A stretch of DNA of 64,000 bases from Sphaerosporella brunnea (GCA_008704415.1 VXIS01000111.1:62001-126000); one strand, 5' to 3'. Shown: positions 24,840 through 36,475, numbered from the stretch's first letter. Translations and numbers: made by a program. The notes: generated by a model not told the origin, from the letters alone.

Positions 24840-25713
24840 TTACATCTCTATGTCGCGCAACCAACAACGCTCCGCTCCTCCACGCCCATACTTTGGCAGC
24901 TTGATATTGCGCCTCCCAGCGAAGGCGCGCACTTGATCCCTGCCCACGACCTCGGCAGGCGGCGGGGAAGCCTGGGGCGTTTCAACCACAATGTTCGGCA
25001 CCGGCGGTGTCGGCTGCGAGAGGTCTACAGCGAAGTTGTTTCTGCGCGCCGTGGGCGTGCGCATTTCCATGCGCGGCAACTTATGCGGCGGTAAGTGCAG
25101 CGGGTTGCGAGTTCCGACGGGTGGCGGAGAGGCGGCTGCTTCGCTCTGTTGGCGGTTGCGCGGTCTTCGAGGTGCGTGACCAGGTGGTGGCGATGCGGCG
25201 GGACTCCCAGGACGTTCGTGGCCAGTACGCGGTGTCGGTGCGGGCGCGTTGAGCCGGATCGTCGTCATCGCACTCAAACACCAGCACCTCCATGATGTCT
25301 TGTGATTCCATTGTGGCGGTGGTTCCCTCGTGCTGCGTCGCGCCGTCAGCTTGCTGGGGCCTACAACAACCGGGTGCGATACATCCCGACAACTGGAATG
25401 TCTCCACTTTGGGATCTTTGGTGTGCGTGACCAGCGCCGGAGCGTTTGCGAGTTCGTTTCCCAACCCCAGACCCGGGAACGGGGTCGGAGTCCTTCCGCG
25501 TGCTGGTCGGCTGCCCGTGCCGAATACAAAGTTGCATGAATTCGTGGAAAGATATGCTTTGCCGAATCGAGGGTGCAGGAACCAGCGCCCGGAAGCACTA
25601 ACCTTTGGAGAGGTAAACTCTCCAAGACTCACAACGCAGCACTCTGCTCTGCCCGCCGGGCCGCAACGGCCGACGCGCCCTGCGTCGGATGCCGTGAATA
25701 TTGGATCACTCAT
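24840..25713 (-). pseudogene. Proline-rich coding-like stretch with a frame change
   Basis: The minus-strand frame from 25713 reads sensibly to MESQDIMEVLVFECDDDD. The adjoining frame then carries the better protein: APAPTPRTGHERPGSP, PPHKLPRMEMRTPTARRNN, SQPTPPVPNIVVETPQASPPP and AEVVGRDQVRAFAGRRNIKLPKYG, to a stop at 24840. No splice pair joins the two frames cleanly, so a small indel is the simplest explanation. The proline-rich composition suggests a disordered, possibly DNA- or RNA-associated protein. No family recognised, and it may be noncoding GC-rich DNA. Confidence 0.3.
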
Positions 25714-28172
25714 AAGGGCGCAGAGTGAACGCTGATTGAGCGGCAGTAGGGATTGTCGACCACGGCCCAGCCGGTTTGCTCATACGTTCGGGTTTGAGAA
25801 CATCACCGCGCGCTCTGGCTTCCGCGGTGCAGACCCACTACGCAGTCTAGCAAGGTGGAACGTTCTAGCGCCACGATGTTCAAAACATTTGTGGCCGTTG
25901 TTCGAGAGGTGTTTCTGTGCGATCGTGAAATAGCGGTGCCTTTGGCCTGCCGCGTTTTGGGGTCGCCGACATTGCGATGCTTTTCCCACGGGGTAAGAAA
26001 CTACCTGCGGTGTCAACTGACGTGTCGTTTGCAAACCGGACTTTGTGCTCCCGCGTTGGAACGGCGCGGTAGTTCCGCACATCGTGACCACGTTCCGCCA
26101 AGGTAACACTGTTATTCAAGCGCCTCGATGCTATCTTCTGCTGACTGCTTTTTGATCCATGATATCTGGTGCAGTTGATGGTCAGCCGCATAATTAAAAG
26201 CGACACTGCTTTCAGCGTCGGTGTTAAGCCGGTACTCGTGAGACAAATACTCTGGCATAAAGCCGGCCTGCTTACAAGTGCTGCAATCTATGGACCGCAG
26301 ACCGCCACACTTGGCGGAAGACAAATGCGCATGCATAGTGAGTACTGAATGCATGTCACGAGGATGGTCACGCCCACAGTCCAGCCGCCAAACCCGACCT
26401 TGGTCCTGAATAGCCCGCGAACAAAGATGTCGACAGTACATTTATCGTGTGTACGATCATTCGGATAACACAACATGGTGTTGCTACGGCATCACAACAA
26501 CCGCATCCGCTGAAGCAGTTGATCAAGACTGCGGCGGTCGGCGCTGGGCTTGCTGGTCGATCCGCGATTCGGTGGCCAGCATGCTTCTCCCCCGGCGCTT
26601 CCGTATCCGCAGCTGGTTTGTATCCTGTCCCATATGCAACGGCACCTCAAACGGTTACGTGCCGATGCATCATCGCCCGAGGAAAACATTGGGTATCGGA
26701 ATATCTGTATCCGTCAACTGGGCCGACATGAAACGGCGGCTTATATCCGTAGTGTGGTGGAATGGCGCAGTCGCCACCGAGTGGCTAGCCGACGCGGAGG
26801 CGGCCAACCACGATAGCTGGCGGTAACATCTGTATCGCGGTAAGACAGGTGACGACTGCATTGCAGTCACGGCGAGGAAGGATCAATCCTGGATCTGGCG
26901 CCGCATAACACAGTCCAGCTCGGCGCCACGTGAAAATCCGACGTTATCACGCACACACACACCGGCGGGGTACCACAGTTCCCCGGGATTTGCCACATCA
27001 CGCTATGACCTCTGTTTCAGTGAAGAGAGCTGGGTTGTCCATACTGGCAGATATCTTCCGCCAGCCAAGGGGTGCAGAACTCCAGCGCGCCTTGTGCACA
27101 GCTTGATACTTGCCAACCCTGCGGAAAATGGCCTGTTCACTCTGGCCAACCACAGGGAGCTGACCGAAGCCGCTTTGAAGCACCAGGAAGTGGCTTCGAG
27201 GGGGGTATCACTGCTCGCGCCCTACAGGCTGCTTGACACACCGACCGCCACGCGGCTGTAAATCATCACACTCGGTCTGGTTTCTCTCTTACGTATTTCC
27301 TTCCTAAAGCTATATCACTAAGTCGCAGTAACGATGGTATGATGGCCTTGGTACATGGTGACAGAGGGCGGTATACACGACACCTACCACGCGCGGCAGC
27401 AGTGCTTGATGTACCGGGCGTGATGCGGCGTGGGTCGTCGGCCTTGATATGGTTCAAGTTGCGCCTGAACACCACACGTATACGTGGCTCATTCGGTCGA
27501 GTGCACCGCGCTGCCATCAGTCCAGAACGCCTATCAAGGGGCGTGTCACGATGAATGGCTTCAATGTTATCACTGCCCAAACCGTCAGCCACCTGCCGCC
27601 GGCGCCGCTTCCACGTCCAGCCATCGAGCTCGGCATCGTCTTCACGAGGATCCCGCTCTGGCTACAATGCGATGAGCTCCAAATATCGTTGACAGTGTAT
27701 ATAGGCAGTCGCTTCGACAAAGAGGAGGTTTACGCGACATGGCAGTGGCGTTGGCCGGGCAAATGACATCGCACTGAGCGTCGCCACGCCGCCAGGAGTG
27801 GGTGGAATTCGGGCCCAACAATGGTTATGCTCATCGCGGTAAGGTGGGCCAACATAGCCAGCAGCAACGTGTGACCAACGTCACCTGCACGCAGTCCTCT
27901 TCGCAGCGAGCCTTTGATAGCAGTTTTGCAACCGCCGCCTCCCTTCGCCCTCAATATGCTTCAACACATCGCACGTTCGAATGGATGGCTGGTTGAGGCC
28001 GGGATTGTGGATCCCAATGCTCAACCCTCAATCCTAGCGCGAGGTCAGCTTCGAGGAACAGCCGCGAAGGAGGTTTTAACACCAGTCAGATATGAATCTT
28101 CGACTATGGTCTGAGACTCCCCGATCCCTTCACTCACAAACGTACCGTCTCTATATTTTTCCTGCCCCGCAT
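25714..28172. other. No recognised gene; an old LTR fragment at its end
   Basis: Short frames only. At 27264-27344 there is a fragment resembling the first ~85 bp of the 512-bp LTR family (TTTCTCTCTTACGTATTTCCTTCCTAAAGC, then GCAGTAACGATGGTATGATG), in plus orientation. Confidence 0.45.
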
Positions 28173-28335
28173 AGTGTAAGATTATCACACTGAGCATCGT
28201 TTTCTGCTACGTATTCCCTTACTAAAGCTACAAAACAAATCACCGCAACGACTGGATGATGTTAATATTCGACGAGTTTCTTTACTTTTCTTTGCTACGT
28301 CATTTGGAATCTTCCCCTTTGGCAGACGTCACTGT
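28173..28335 (+). repeat. Degenerate fragment of the 512-bp LTR family
   Basis: The fragment begins with TGTAAGATTATCACACT, followed by TACGTATTCCCTTACTAAAGC, CGCAACGA..GGATGATG and CGACGAGTTTCTTTACTTTTC. These match the start of the solo LTR at 43391 with many substitutions. It is in plus orientation, opposite to the fresh copy that starts 200 bp downstream. Confidence 0.6.
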
Positions 28336-28542
28336 TGCAACAGCTCTCTTTTACTTTATCACGGGGGCTGATGGTGGTGGCGACGGACATGGAGCATGAA
28401 AGAGCGGACGACCCCGCGTCCAAAAGCCCGTCTCGATGAGCTCTGTCAATTTCTGCGCACAAAGATACTATGCTGCGTATTACAGCGGGTCTCGATTCAC
28501 GCACCGCCCTCGTCGCCGGCACCACCTTCCATGCTACCCTGC

Positions 28543-29054
28543 TGTAACCTTTTCGTGAGCTTATAAGATCCACTATTTCATAGATGTAAATAAACTCAGA
28601 ATCTTATGTGTATCTGACTTGATAAATACCAAGAGGATACTCGAAAACAGGTCACTGATCAACTCAGTATTTATTGATAGATAGTCGATACAATCTGGAT
28701 TGCTCGAAAGGCCGTAAGGAAAGAAGAGGAGAGAATGAATGTAGGCAAAGCTCGCAGCTTTTATAGCTAACGATGCTGAGTACATCATGTGATAATAAAC
28801 TGGTGGCAAATTCGTAACCAAGGAAAGAGTGGTTTAGAAGACCTACAAGTCTGCGTTGTGGAAACTAGAAGATTCCAAGGTGACGTAACATCGAAAGGGC
28901 TAGAAACTGCTAGAATATGGTGACAAAACATAGTAAAGAAAGTAAAAGAAACTTGTAGAATAATGATATCATACCATCGTTACTGCCTTATAGTTTTATA
29001 TATTAGTAAGGAAATACGTAAGAAAGAAACCATAGTAAGTGTAATAATCTTACA
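28543..29054 (-). mobile_element. Solo LTR (512 bp) with perfect CCTGC target duplication
   Basis: Read on the minus strand it begins TGTAAGATTATTACACTTAC and ends GAAAAGGTTACA, the TG...CA termini of an LTR. CCTGC flanks it exactly (28538-28542 and 29055-29059). It is nearly identical to the solo LTR at 43391-43902, which is also 512 bp but in plus orientation. No internal retrotransposon sequence is attached, so it probably arose by LTR-LTR recombination. The LTR contains an 82-codon open frame (28573-28821) shared with the other copy; this is almost certainly incidental. Confidence 0.9.
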
Positions 29055-30969
29055 CCTGCGCAAGGGCGCGCCCCCTCGCGGGAACGCGGGGCCAGTCCTC
29101 CCACAGATCCTTCATCCTCACGATCCCATGCAGCAATCGAAACGGGGTCTCAGGGGGTCTGAATGGACTGCAAAACGGGTCGAATTTGCGCGCGAGAGCG
29201 GAGAATGTGGGGCGGGAGCTGTGACGGCGCAGGAAGCTGCGCTGGGCACAGGGAAGCGGCAGGACGCTGTGGAGGGATGGCATGGACTGGGCGAGCGGGG
29301 CGTCCGGTGGCATTTGCCCTGCCGGGTCGTTGGGCGCGGTGCGGTGCGAGGGCGCCGTCAGAGATGGCCGTTTTGCCAGATGCCGGCTGGGACGGGAGCG
29401 GAGGCCGGCGGTCGTGGGCGGTGCTGGTTGTACGGCGGGGCGGCTGGGTGGTGAGGCGTCTCGTCGCCGCGATCGGGATGGGGGCGGCGGAGGTTCTCGG
29501 CGCGCTGTGGGGACGCGTCAGCCTTCACGCCTAGCAGAGCGGTGGGTGGCACTGGCCGTGGCCATCCGGGGCTTCGGCGGGGAGGTTTGGACAGGGCGGG
29601 GCCGGGGATGATTCTGTTGCGGCTGGCGACCGTCGGGCGCAGGTACCCCGGGACAGCAGGCGGGCGCGTGTTCACGGGCATCGTTGAGGCGGTGCAAGTC
29701 GGCGATGGTGATCGAGGAGGTGCAGGTGGCGTTCCCGGTGACGCCGCAATCCGGCAGACTCCGGCCAGCAACACCGATCGCCCAAGCAAATACATCAATG
29801 CATGTAAATTCCGCAAACGTTGTCTTCAGTCGGTACTTCGCTGCGTTCAGGGCGTAGCCATTGGCCATTCGGTGCATTCACACACTGTGGTGCTGCTGCA
29901 TCCTTCGCGGCGCAGCATCGCTCTAGGCCGTGCGGTGTCGACCTGTATTACTCTGCCGATGCGGTTGATGAAGGAGCTGTGGCAATCGATACATCCAGCT
30001 CGACAGAGCTGGGCTTCCGTGGGGGTCCTGCGACCCCCGACGTGGCGTAGCGGTGATTCCTAGCCGAAAGCGAACACTTCCCTCCTGGCGTGACCCTAAC
30101 CTCCGCAGGAACATTCCTCCCCTGACCACCCCTGGAACGGCTATTCCTGGGGCAGAAGGTGGCCAGATAGAGGGAAAACGCTTGCAACTCGGTGGTCGCT
30201 GCTGGAGGCGGAGATTTCGTCCATGTTGCCGTCAGTCGAAACTCACAATGCACGGCCAAGCGGACCTTCGAAGAGGCGAGGCCTGCAAGAGCAGGATATT
30301 TTGGATATATCTCGACTGTTTGACACCCATGAAGACTGGCAATCGCGGTGATGGCTTTAGCGCCTATGACGCCGTAGTCTTGCAGCCGGAGGCGGAGAAC
30401 GCGGTGTTCTTGATAATGAGGTCAGCACTGCGGTGACACGGGCGCTGAGCACGACCGGGAGTGTAGTTCCGATAGCAATGGCAGCCGCACATCATGCCCG
30501 CTTCTCCTCAATTGAGCAGCCGCCAACCAGCTCCCGTAGGGTATGTGAGGGTCGGAGTTTGGAGCAGGTGGTAAAGAACATTGTATCGCTCTCTATTCGT
30601 TGAAGTGCTGCACCCACGGCCGCGGCAATAGATTCAGTACATTGTATATCCCTGGGACGGGGACGGACGCATAGGGGGCTCGCGGCCAGCGACCCGCGGG
30701 ACTTTGACTGGCATTCGTCTGGTACTTAAAGAAGCTCCCCGTCGAGCTCGCACAGCTCCCCGCCAGGTCCGAATCGTCCGTATTACGGCCATCTCCCACA
30801 GCTACCAGAGTATTCAAGCTACTAGCCACATCATGGCGTGTACGATATTCCGTCGGGGTAGCCATTTGAGCTATCAGGCGATAGGCAGCGAAGAGGCGGC
30901 GCTTCAGCACAGGAGCTGAGCAGGATGGTGTAGCTAGGGCTCGAAATCGTTCCACGGCGTCGCTCTACT
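29055..30969. other. GC-rich stretch without a supported gene
   Basis: About 29060-29760 is clearly GC-richer than its surroundings, with long open frames on both strands as expected from composition. One minus-strand frame ends exactly at the solo LTR (…ARGRALAQV), so the LTR may have landed in a coding sequence; I could not join the frame across it. 29820-30969 shows nothing recognisable. Confidence 0.35.
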
Positions 30970-31556
30970 GTTGTAACTTCTTCACCGCTCGGCGTCCCCG
31001 TTGGACGGAATCGAGGAGATTCGCGGTGTGGAAAACCAACCGCGAACCACGTTCTCCGCCATGGTAAGCGGAATGTGACCATTGGCTCCGCGCTGGGTCC
31101 CAGTGTACCAGGCCAAGAACCAGAAGCGCCGTTGGCCCATGCTGAAGAGCGAGCAACCGATGCCAAACTTGGGGGAAAAGAGCGGGAGGAGGGGAAGGGG
31201 CAACGCTCCACGGTGCGCGACCGCGCATCCGGATGAATTTCTGGGTTGCATCGAGTACGGCGTCCGGTACTTGGCTATATGTGAATCGTATCTGTCAGCG
31301 GAGTGTAAACCACCAAACCGGTCGCGCTGGTGCCTTTCCGGCTCCCGCAAAAACCAACGATGCCGCTCCCACCGCCTCCACAACACCAGCGGTGCGGCTG
31401 GCCCCCCCCCCCAGGCTCCCAGGCTAGTGCTTCCGCCCTGGGCCCAAGAGGGCACGCAGGGCGAAGAGGAGAAACCACCCCATGGCCGGATTCGAACCGG
31501 AAGCACGCCTGTGACGTAGGCAACTCTTACCACCTGCGCCATAGGGGAATCTTTGT
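30970..31556 (-). repeat. tRNA-headed SINE-like or pol III-type repeat
   Basis: The minus-strand head at 31547-31478 is tRNA-like, with a perfect A box (TGGCGCAGGTGG, 31541-31530) and a perfect B box (GGTTCGAATCC, 31498-31488) at tRNA spacing. It has a 5-bp anticodon-like stem with loop ACGTCAC, but position 33 is C rather than T and the acceptor stem is imperfect. The head is followed by GC-rich DNA, then a segment that is open in one frame to about 30982. An internal pol III promoter plus an unrelated body suggests a tRNA-derived SINE rather than a working tRNA gene. The 3' limit is uncertain. Confidence 0.5.
31478..31547 (-). ncRNA. tRNA-like sequence with A and B boxes (anticodon-like GTC)
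   Basis: The cloverleaf is partial: the D region contains the A box, the anticodon-like arm pairs TGCCT with AGGCG, and the T arm contains GGTTCGAATCC closed by CCGG/CCGG. If functional, the loop would read GTC (Asp), but the residue before it is C and acceptor pairing is broken at its inner end. I treat it as a decayed tRNA or the SINE head. Confidence 0.4.
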
Positions 31557-33964
31557 AGGGGATATGCATATGGGGGGGTTTGAACTGCGTTGAGAAAATA
31601 TGCGGCAGACCTGGTTGGAGGATTTCTTTGGGCGCATGTTGTAACTACTTAATGCGGAATGCCGAGGGATGCGTCCGGAGAGCGTCGCTTGATCTTTTGG
31701 GGACGCGTCACTAGTGATCACTCATACGCCAAGCCGCGCCCTCTTAAAGAATAATCGCTATACAAGAATAGACCCCCCTGGGACCAGCGTATCCTTATAG
31801 ACGGCTTCTACTGTAGGCGCTCATTCCGGTGCAGAAAGGATACTCCAAGTCAAATGCCTGCACGCAGTGACCGCGAGACGAGACCGAGGAGGATCAAGAC
31901 ACGTCGAGAACTGTCGAGACCGCTCGAGAATGGCGAGACTGGCCGAGAATGACGGCGGCCTCGCGAGACCCGGCTAGAATCTCTCCGGCGCGACATAGCT
32001 TCCAGTCTGCATCGTAAACTGGACCGACGGGTTATGCGCGCTGGTTCACCTAGATGGGTGAGGAACATAACAAAAATGCAATTGCAGAGACTATCCTCGT
32101 ACAATAGCCGTTTGTGTACCAGCCGCTCCACATGGAACATTTCACCGGTCGTCCTCCACCGAATCACTATGCACCCTACAACGCCGTGCCTCCATCATGC
32201 GCGCAACGTGATGAGGGCCTGCAGACTTTCGGGGCCCATGCGAGCTTGATGGCGTTCTTGAGCGGTCCCTGCAGCGGAGAAGAGCCGTTTCGCCGGCCCT
32301 GTCGAAGCTGAACAGCGGCCTCAGCATCGACACAACCAGAGTACCGTGAGATGACTTACGCTGGGTGGAAAAATAGTTCTTTGCCATCATTGCGCGTCGA
32401 GGAAACATGATGATGCCTCCCCAAACAACAGCGGCACCATAGCATCCTGAACGTTGCAGAGACAACCGAGCACTCACGAGAATGACGAGACCGAACGAGA
32501 ACCGTCGAGACTGACACGAGACCGGCGAGATATTTTGAGACCGCACGATTCTCAGTAGACGGAGACCCCCGGCGAGAATTCTCGACTCGTGTGCAACACT
32601 GCCCGCAGGTACAGAGATCACGGTGGAGGGAGGCGGAATAGCTGCAGGTGGGTGCTGAGTGCTCCCAGTCACCCGGCATGGTTCTGACGATAACGCAGGT
32701 TGGGTGCCCGGAAGGCTCGGGGTATTATACTCACGGAGCGTGTTGTTTTGACAACAATCTTAAGTACATCAGCCGTATGAGATTATGGAGATTTCGGTCA
32801 TACCTCTGCAAGTTCAAGCCCAGCGTGCACGGCGGCGACGGCGATGAATTCTGCGCAATCAGAAGACATGCTACGGCTACTGTCAGGTCAAACGTGAGAG
32901 GTTGTTTTGAAGCGGGAGGTGAGGTCGAAACGAGATTCGGCGATCTGTCGGAGTCACACCGAGGTGAAGGTATGATCTCAACAGGAGGATGAGTCAGCAC
33001 TCCACCAAATCACCTACCTCATGACTGCGCGTACCGTCACTTGTGTATCAGGAGGAGGGTTGCAGGCGCGCGCCATGACGTTGGGTATTTATTCACAACT
33101 GCCATACCTGAAAATCGTTCAAAACGGCGGCAGCGCACCTGGTTTCAGCAGGTAGACGACGACTGAAATATTCACCCGCGGCCTGGCAGAGGTAGTGCAG
33201 TCTATGGGGACGAGGGCGTTTATTTTCACTGCGGAGGCGAGCCGAACTGGTCAAACTGTATGTACTGTGCCGCTGCAGGTGGATAGTATGTGCAATACTA
33301 TCAGCACATTACCCACCCAGAAATGTAATTGTGATTTCGATTACGCGCTGTAGATATTATTGGTACCCAATCAGTAGCGATGTACACGCGCTGAGGGGAG
33401 CCAGGCCCGGAAGAAGACTCGCGCCTGCCTGGCTTGTTACAACATGGCTCCTCAAGCTGAGCCGAGCATGAAAGGGTCGAGTTGTGACTCCAACTGATAT
33501 ACAAGTTACGATGTACGCACCAGTCAATAATAGGTTGCACTCAGAAACATTGGAGACATCTGGTGCGGAATGAAAGCCTTACAGCTCAGCTTTCTGCACA
33601 GCATTCCATGTCCACAGCGTCGCCCTCGTCGGGATGCTTGAAGCAATCACCATGGCCACTATCCCCACGTTGCCTGAGGGACCATGAATGCAGTGCCACG
33701 GCCACTGCCTGTTTTTATGCTTATCACAGCCCTCATTGCCAGCTTGGTCTCTTCAAGCCACGGAGGGTTCGCACTACGGCAGCTCTGCAATGCGTGTCTG
33801 GTAAACATCGCTGCAACAAACCAAACAGCGGTCACAGTGGAAATTACCACACTTCCCCGTTATCCTCCTATATAGCTGTTGAATTGGATAGGTAGCAGAC
33901 GATACAGCTACAGAAGCCGGTGCGGGTATGGTCCGGAAACAGGAAGAATCATCTTGATTACCCT
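31557..33964. other. No recognised gene; CGAGA-rich subterminal-like tracts
   Basis: Short degenerate repeats of CGAGACCG/CGAGAATGGCGAGAC occur at about 31868-31985 and again at about 32465-32590. They resemble the subterminal repeats of a DNA transposon, but I could not find paired ends. About 33440-33640 resembles 56520-56780 (GAGCCGAGC..., GTTGCAC.CAG..ACATT.GAGAC, GGAAT.AAAGCC, TCGCCCTCGT), so it is a further member of the GAGCC-rich repeat family. Confidence 0.4.
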
Positions 33965-34560
33965 ACATTGGACCCACACTTTTCATCTAGGCATCAACGA
34001 CAGGATGTCTCCCACTGCCTGGCTAGCTGCCTATCAGGAAAGGATCAAGCAACAGGCTGGCTCCTCAGATAACAGACTTCAGCCAGCTCGCCTCGCGGAA
34101 GGGTCAGGCTTCTATTCGCTCTGCCCAAGGCTCGAGCCGGCTCCGCTTAGGGTGAGTTGGGAGGAGTTGGGACTACTTTGGATCAGTGAAGAGGAGTCGG
34201 ACGAGTTAGGAGGAGTTCACAAGAGTTGGACAGGTTGGGACGGGTTGGGATAACTTATGACAAGTTAGGAAGAGTTGGACGAGTTATGATTAGTGGAGAA
34301 GAGGTAGCATAAGTTGGATAAGTTAGTATGAGTTAAGACAGGTGCAAGGAGTGAGGAGGTGTTGGTTTGAGTTAGGGGCCCACCGACAGGATGTCTCCCT
34401 CTACCTAGCTAGCTAGCTATGAGAAAAGGCTCAAGCAAAAGCTCGGCTTGTAGGCGACAGACGTGAGCACGCTCGGCTCACCAATGGGTCAGACTCCGGT
34501 TGGCTCTGCTTGAGGCTCAGCTTTGACCTCGTGTGGGTTTAGCTTAAGCCCATCACAACA
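33965..34560. repeat. Dispersed repeat with GAGTTRGGAC minisatellite, copy 1
   Basis: The unit ACAGGATGTCTCCC...CTAGCTAGCTA...AGGCTCAAGCAA occurs twice here (about 33998 and 34388) and again at about 61118. Between the two is a ~200-bp G/T-rich minisatellite (about 34150-34375) made of GAGTTGGGAC/GAGTTAGGAG-type ~10-bp words. The same layout (GGCTCGAGCC box, minisatellite, GAGTTAGGGGCCC boundary, TAGCTAGCTAGCTA) recurs at 60825-61290, defining a dispersed family of unknown class. Confidence 0.6.
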
Positions 34561-34911
34561 AGGTATGAGGTGGTTTTCTTGAGGTAAAGGCGGTAATCTA
34601 CTGAGTGCCAGGATATAACAAAACAAACCGCTCAGTCTGGAGTGGCAAGAACAAAGACGTTTATAACCTTACGCGTGGCGAATCGAAGTTCAGGCCAGCT
34701 AAGGATGGTTGGAATGATTAGCCTGCGAGAGTACCGCCAGGACCGGCTACAGTGCCCCAAGATATCCAGACTGAAGCCCACACAATTACTGATTACTGGT
34801 CATGTTTCCAGAGCCTCTCCAGCAGAGTCCGCATTTATATGGTGTAGCGCACCTTCGGTACCTGTACCGCCGTGTCCCCCGTGGCCATTGAGCTTATTTT
34901 CACCTGAGACT
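34561..34911. other. Left flank of the chromovirus insertion
   Basis: Nothing recognisable. It ends in the target duplication GTTTC at 34912-34916. Confidence 0.4.
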
Positions 34912-34916
34912 GTTTC

Positions 34917-35211
34917 TTTCACGGCTCAAGGTTGAGGGGTGGCTCGGCGCTAGGGTTAGGGTGTCACGTAACGCGGCGCGCCGCGGTCACGTGACGGGAA
35001 AGCATAAATGGCGAGGTTTCACTTGTTTTTGTTTCTTTTCTTCTTTTCTTCTTTACAAAACGTCTTGTATACTAGCGAACCTGGTAACCTTGCACCACCT
35101 TGTCTTGTCTTGTCTTCTTCTTCTTCTTGTTCTTGTCCTTGTTCTCCTACCTCCGGTCCTTGCCTCGAAAGCTATGTACCTTGGACGTCTCCTCGTGCCT
35201 GTCCCGTTACA
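34917..35211 (+). repeat. LTR1 of the chromovirus (295 bp)
   Basis: Starts TTTCACGGCTC, where LTR2 and LTR3 start TGTCACGGCTC, so the terminal TG is mutated. Ends CCCGTTACA. It contains a telomere-like TAGGGTTAGGG (34951-34961), a TCACGTGA box (a second one is mutated to TCACGTAA), a TATA-like CATAAATG, and a long CT-rich tract. Confidence 0.95.
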
Positions 35212-35276
35212 GTACGTTCTGTCGAACTATCTCCAACCTACGTAGCTCCTGCTCCTGCTCCCGAGCTCGACACACC

Positions 35277-36434
35277 ATGCCGATATACAAAGCTATCTCC
35301 GACGACCTTTGGACACGCCTTGTGGCTGCGAGCGCTCTCACCGATCTTGAAAACAACGACCCTCACGACTATATCCACAGGATCTGCACCGAAGTCCTCA
35401 GCACCCCTGACTATACACCTGCACCCACGGACAACGACCTTACCTTGGCCGAAGAAACCGCTCGAGCTGACGCTGCCGAGCAAGAACTGGTCCGTCAACG
35501 AGAAATCATCACCCGCCTCCTGGGCCAGCCGGCACCGGAGAACCATGGAGCACGAGGTGACAAGCTCGCGGACGCGCCTATGTTCGACGGCACCCGCGAT
35601 AAGCTTCGGTTGTTTGTCGCTCAGCTCCGTCTCAAGCTGTTCGCAAGCACCACACGTTTCCCAACCCCCCAGCTACGGTTGTCATATGCCATCAACCGAT
35701 GCGAAGGCCGTGCCATGGAACAACTCCTCCCCTACATTCGCGATAATGGCACGATTACAGGACTCGACGATGTTGAAGACGTCATCAGCGTCCTCCAGAC
35801 TGCTTTCGGTGACCCGGACCGCGCCGCCACAGCTCGTCACAAGCTCCAAACCCTTCGACAAGGCAACAAGGAATTCTCGCTATACTATGCCGAGTTCTCC
35901 AGGCTGGTCTCCGATTTGGATTGGGATCAACGTGCCACCATGGATGCCTTCCGGCATGGACTCTCAATCGAAATCCTCGAGAAGCTCATCCGTACCCCGA
36001 ATCCCACCAACCTTAACGACTTTGTCAACCTGTGCCAACGTCTTGACTCCCGAATCCGTGCCGTTGAGCACCTCCGCAAACTTCGTTCTAGCACTTCGTC
36101 TTCAACCTCCCGCAACGCCAGTCACCATCCGGTCACTACTCCACAACGACCCCGCACGCCTCAAGGAACCTTGGCCCCCACTTCGGCCCCCCAGCCTCAA
36201 CCTGACACTACGCAGCCTGTACCTATACCCATGGATCTTTCCGCCAATCGCCGCAAGATTACACCCCAGGAACGAGCTGCCTGGCTTGCCGAGGGTCGCT
36301 GTCTCCACTGCGGCGGCCACGGGCACTTGGCTGCGACCTGCCCCAATAAGCCGGCCCACCTCCGAGCCGCCGCCACCACTACGACTACCACGCTCACTCC
36401 CCTCCCGACCGACAACCAGTCGGGAAACGTCTAG
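35277..36434 (+). CDS. gag: Chromovirus Gag (capsid/nucleocapsid)
   Basis: 385 codons. The ATG at 35277 (CACACCATGC) is 66 bp inside the internal region; the same frame is open further upstream, but that part lies in the LTR and leader. A central retrotransposon-gag domain reads APMFDGTRDKLRLFVAQLRLKL...FGDPDRAATARHKLQTLRQGNKEFSLYYAEFSRLVSDLDWD. A Ser/Pro-rich linker follows, then a CCHC knuckle C342-x2-C345-x4-H350-x4-C355, all intact. Gag assembles particles and packages the RNA. The stop (TAG, 36432-36434) lies just after a slippery heptamer that gives access to pol in the -1 frame. No internal stop or frameshift was seen. Confidence 0.93.
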   Translation: MPIYKAISDDLWTRLVAASALTDLENNDPHDYIHRICTEVLSTPDYTPAPTDNDLTLAEETARADAAEQELVRQREIITRLLGQPAPENHGARGDKLADAPMFDGTRDKLRLFVAQLRLKLFASTTRFPTPQLRLSYAINRCEGRAMEQLLPYIRDNGTITGLDDVEDVISVLQTAFGDPDRAATARHKLQTLRQGNKEFSLYYAEFSRLVSDLDWDQRATMDAFRHGLSIEILEKLIRTPNPTNLNDFVNLCQRLDSRIRAVEHLRKLRSSTSSSTSRNASHHPVTTPQRPRTPQGTLAPTSAPQPQPDTTQPVPIPMDLSANRRKITPQERAAWLAEGRCLHCGGHGHLAATCPNKPAHLRAAATTTTTTLTPLPTDNQSGNV

Positions 36435-36475
36435 ACCAGCCGCACATTGATGGCTATGCTGCTGGTCACCCCATC
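36422..36475 (+). promoter_or_regulatory. Programmed -1 ribosomal frameshift signal between gag and pol
   Basis: G GGA AAC (36422-36428) is in register with the gag frame (TCG GGA AAC GTC TAG) and fits the X XXY YYZ rule. A 5-nt spacer follows, then a perfect 7-bp stem, GACCAGC (36434-36440) with GCTGGTC (36461-36467), extendable by three pairs across one mismatch. Slipping -1 gives GGG AAA CGT CTA GAC, which is exactly the pol frame, open from here to 40129. A loop segment GATGG (36449-36453) can pair with CCATC (36471-36475), a possible pseudoknot, although the 3-nt connecting loop is tight. Confidence 0.85.

Noticed and set aside
28573..28821. 82-codon frame conserved between the two solo LTRs (also 43624-43884)
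   Set aside because: It is conserved only because the LTR copies are nearly identical; it has no domain and sits inside a noncoding LTR.
31478..31547. Functional tRNA-Asp gene
   Set aside because: The anticodon-like loop lacks U33 and the acceptor stem does not pair fully; it is better explained as a SINE head or decayed tRNA.
36449..36475. Firm H-type pseudoknot call
   Set aside because: The second helix is 5 bp and the loop crossing the 7-bp first stem is only 3 nt, so I keep it as a possibility beside the certain stem-loop.
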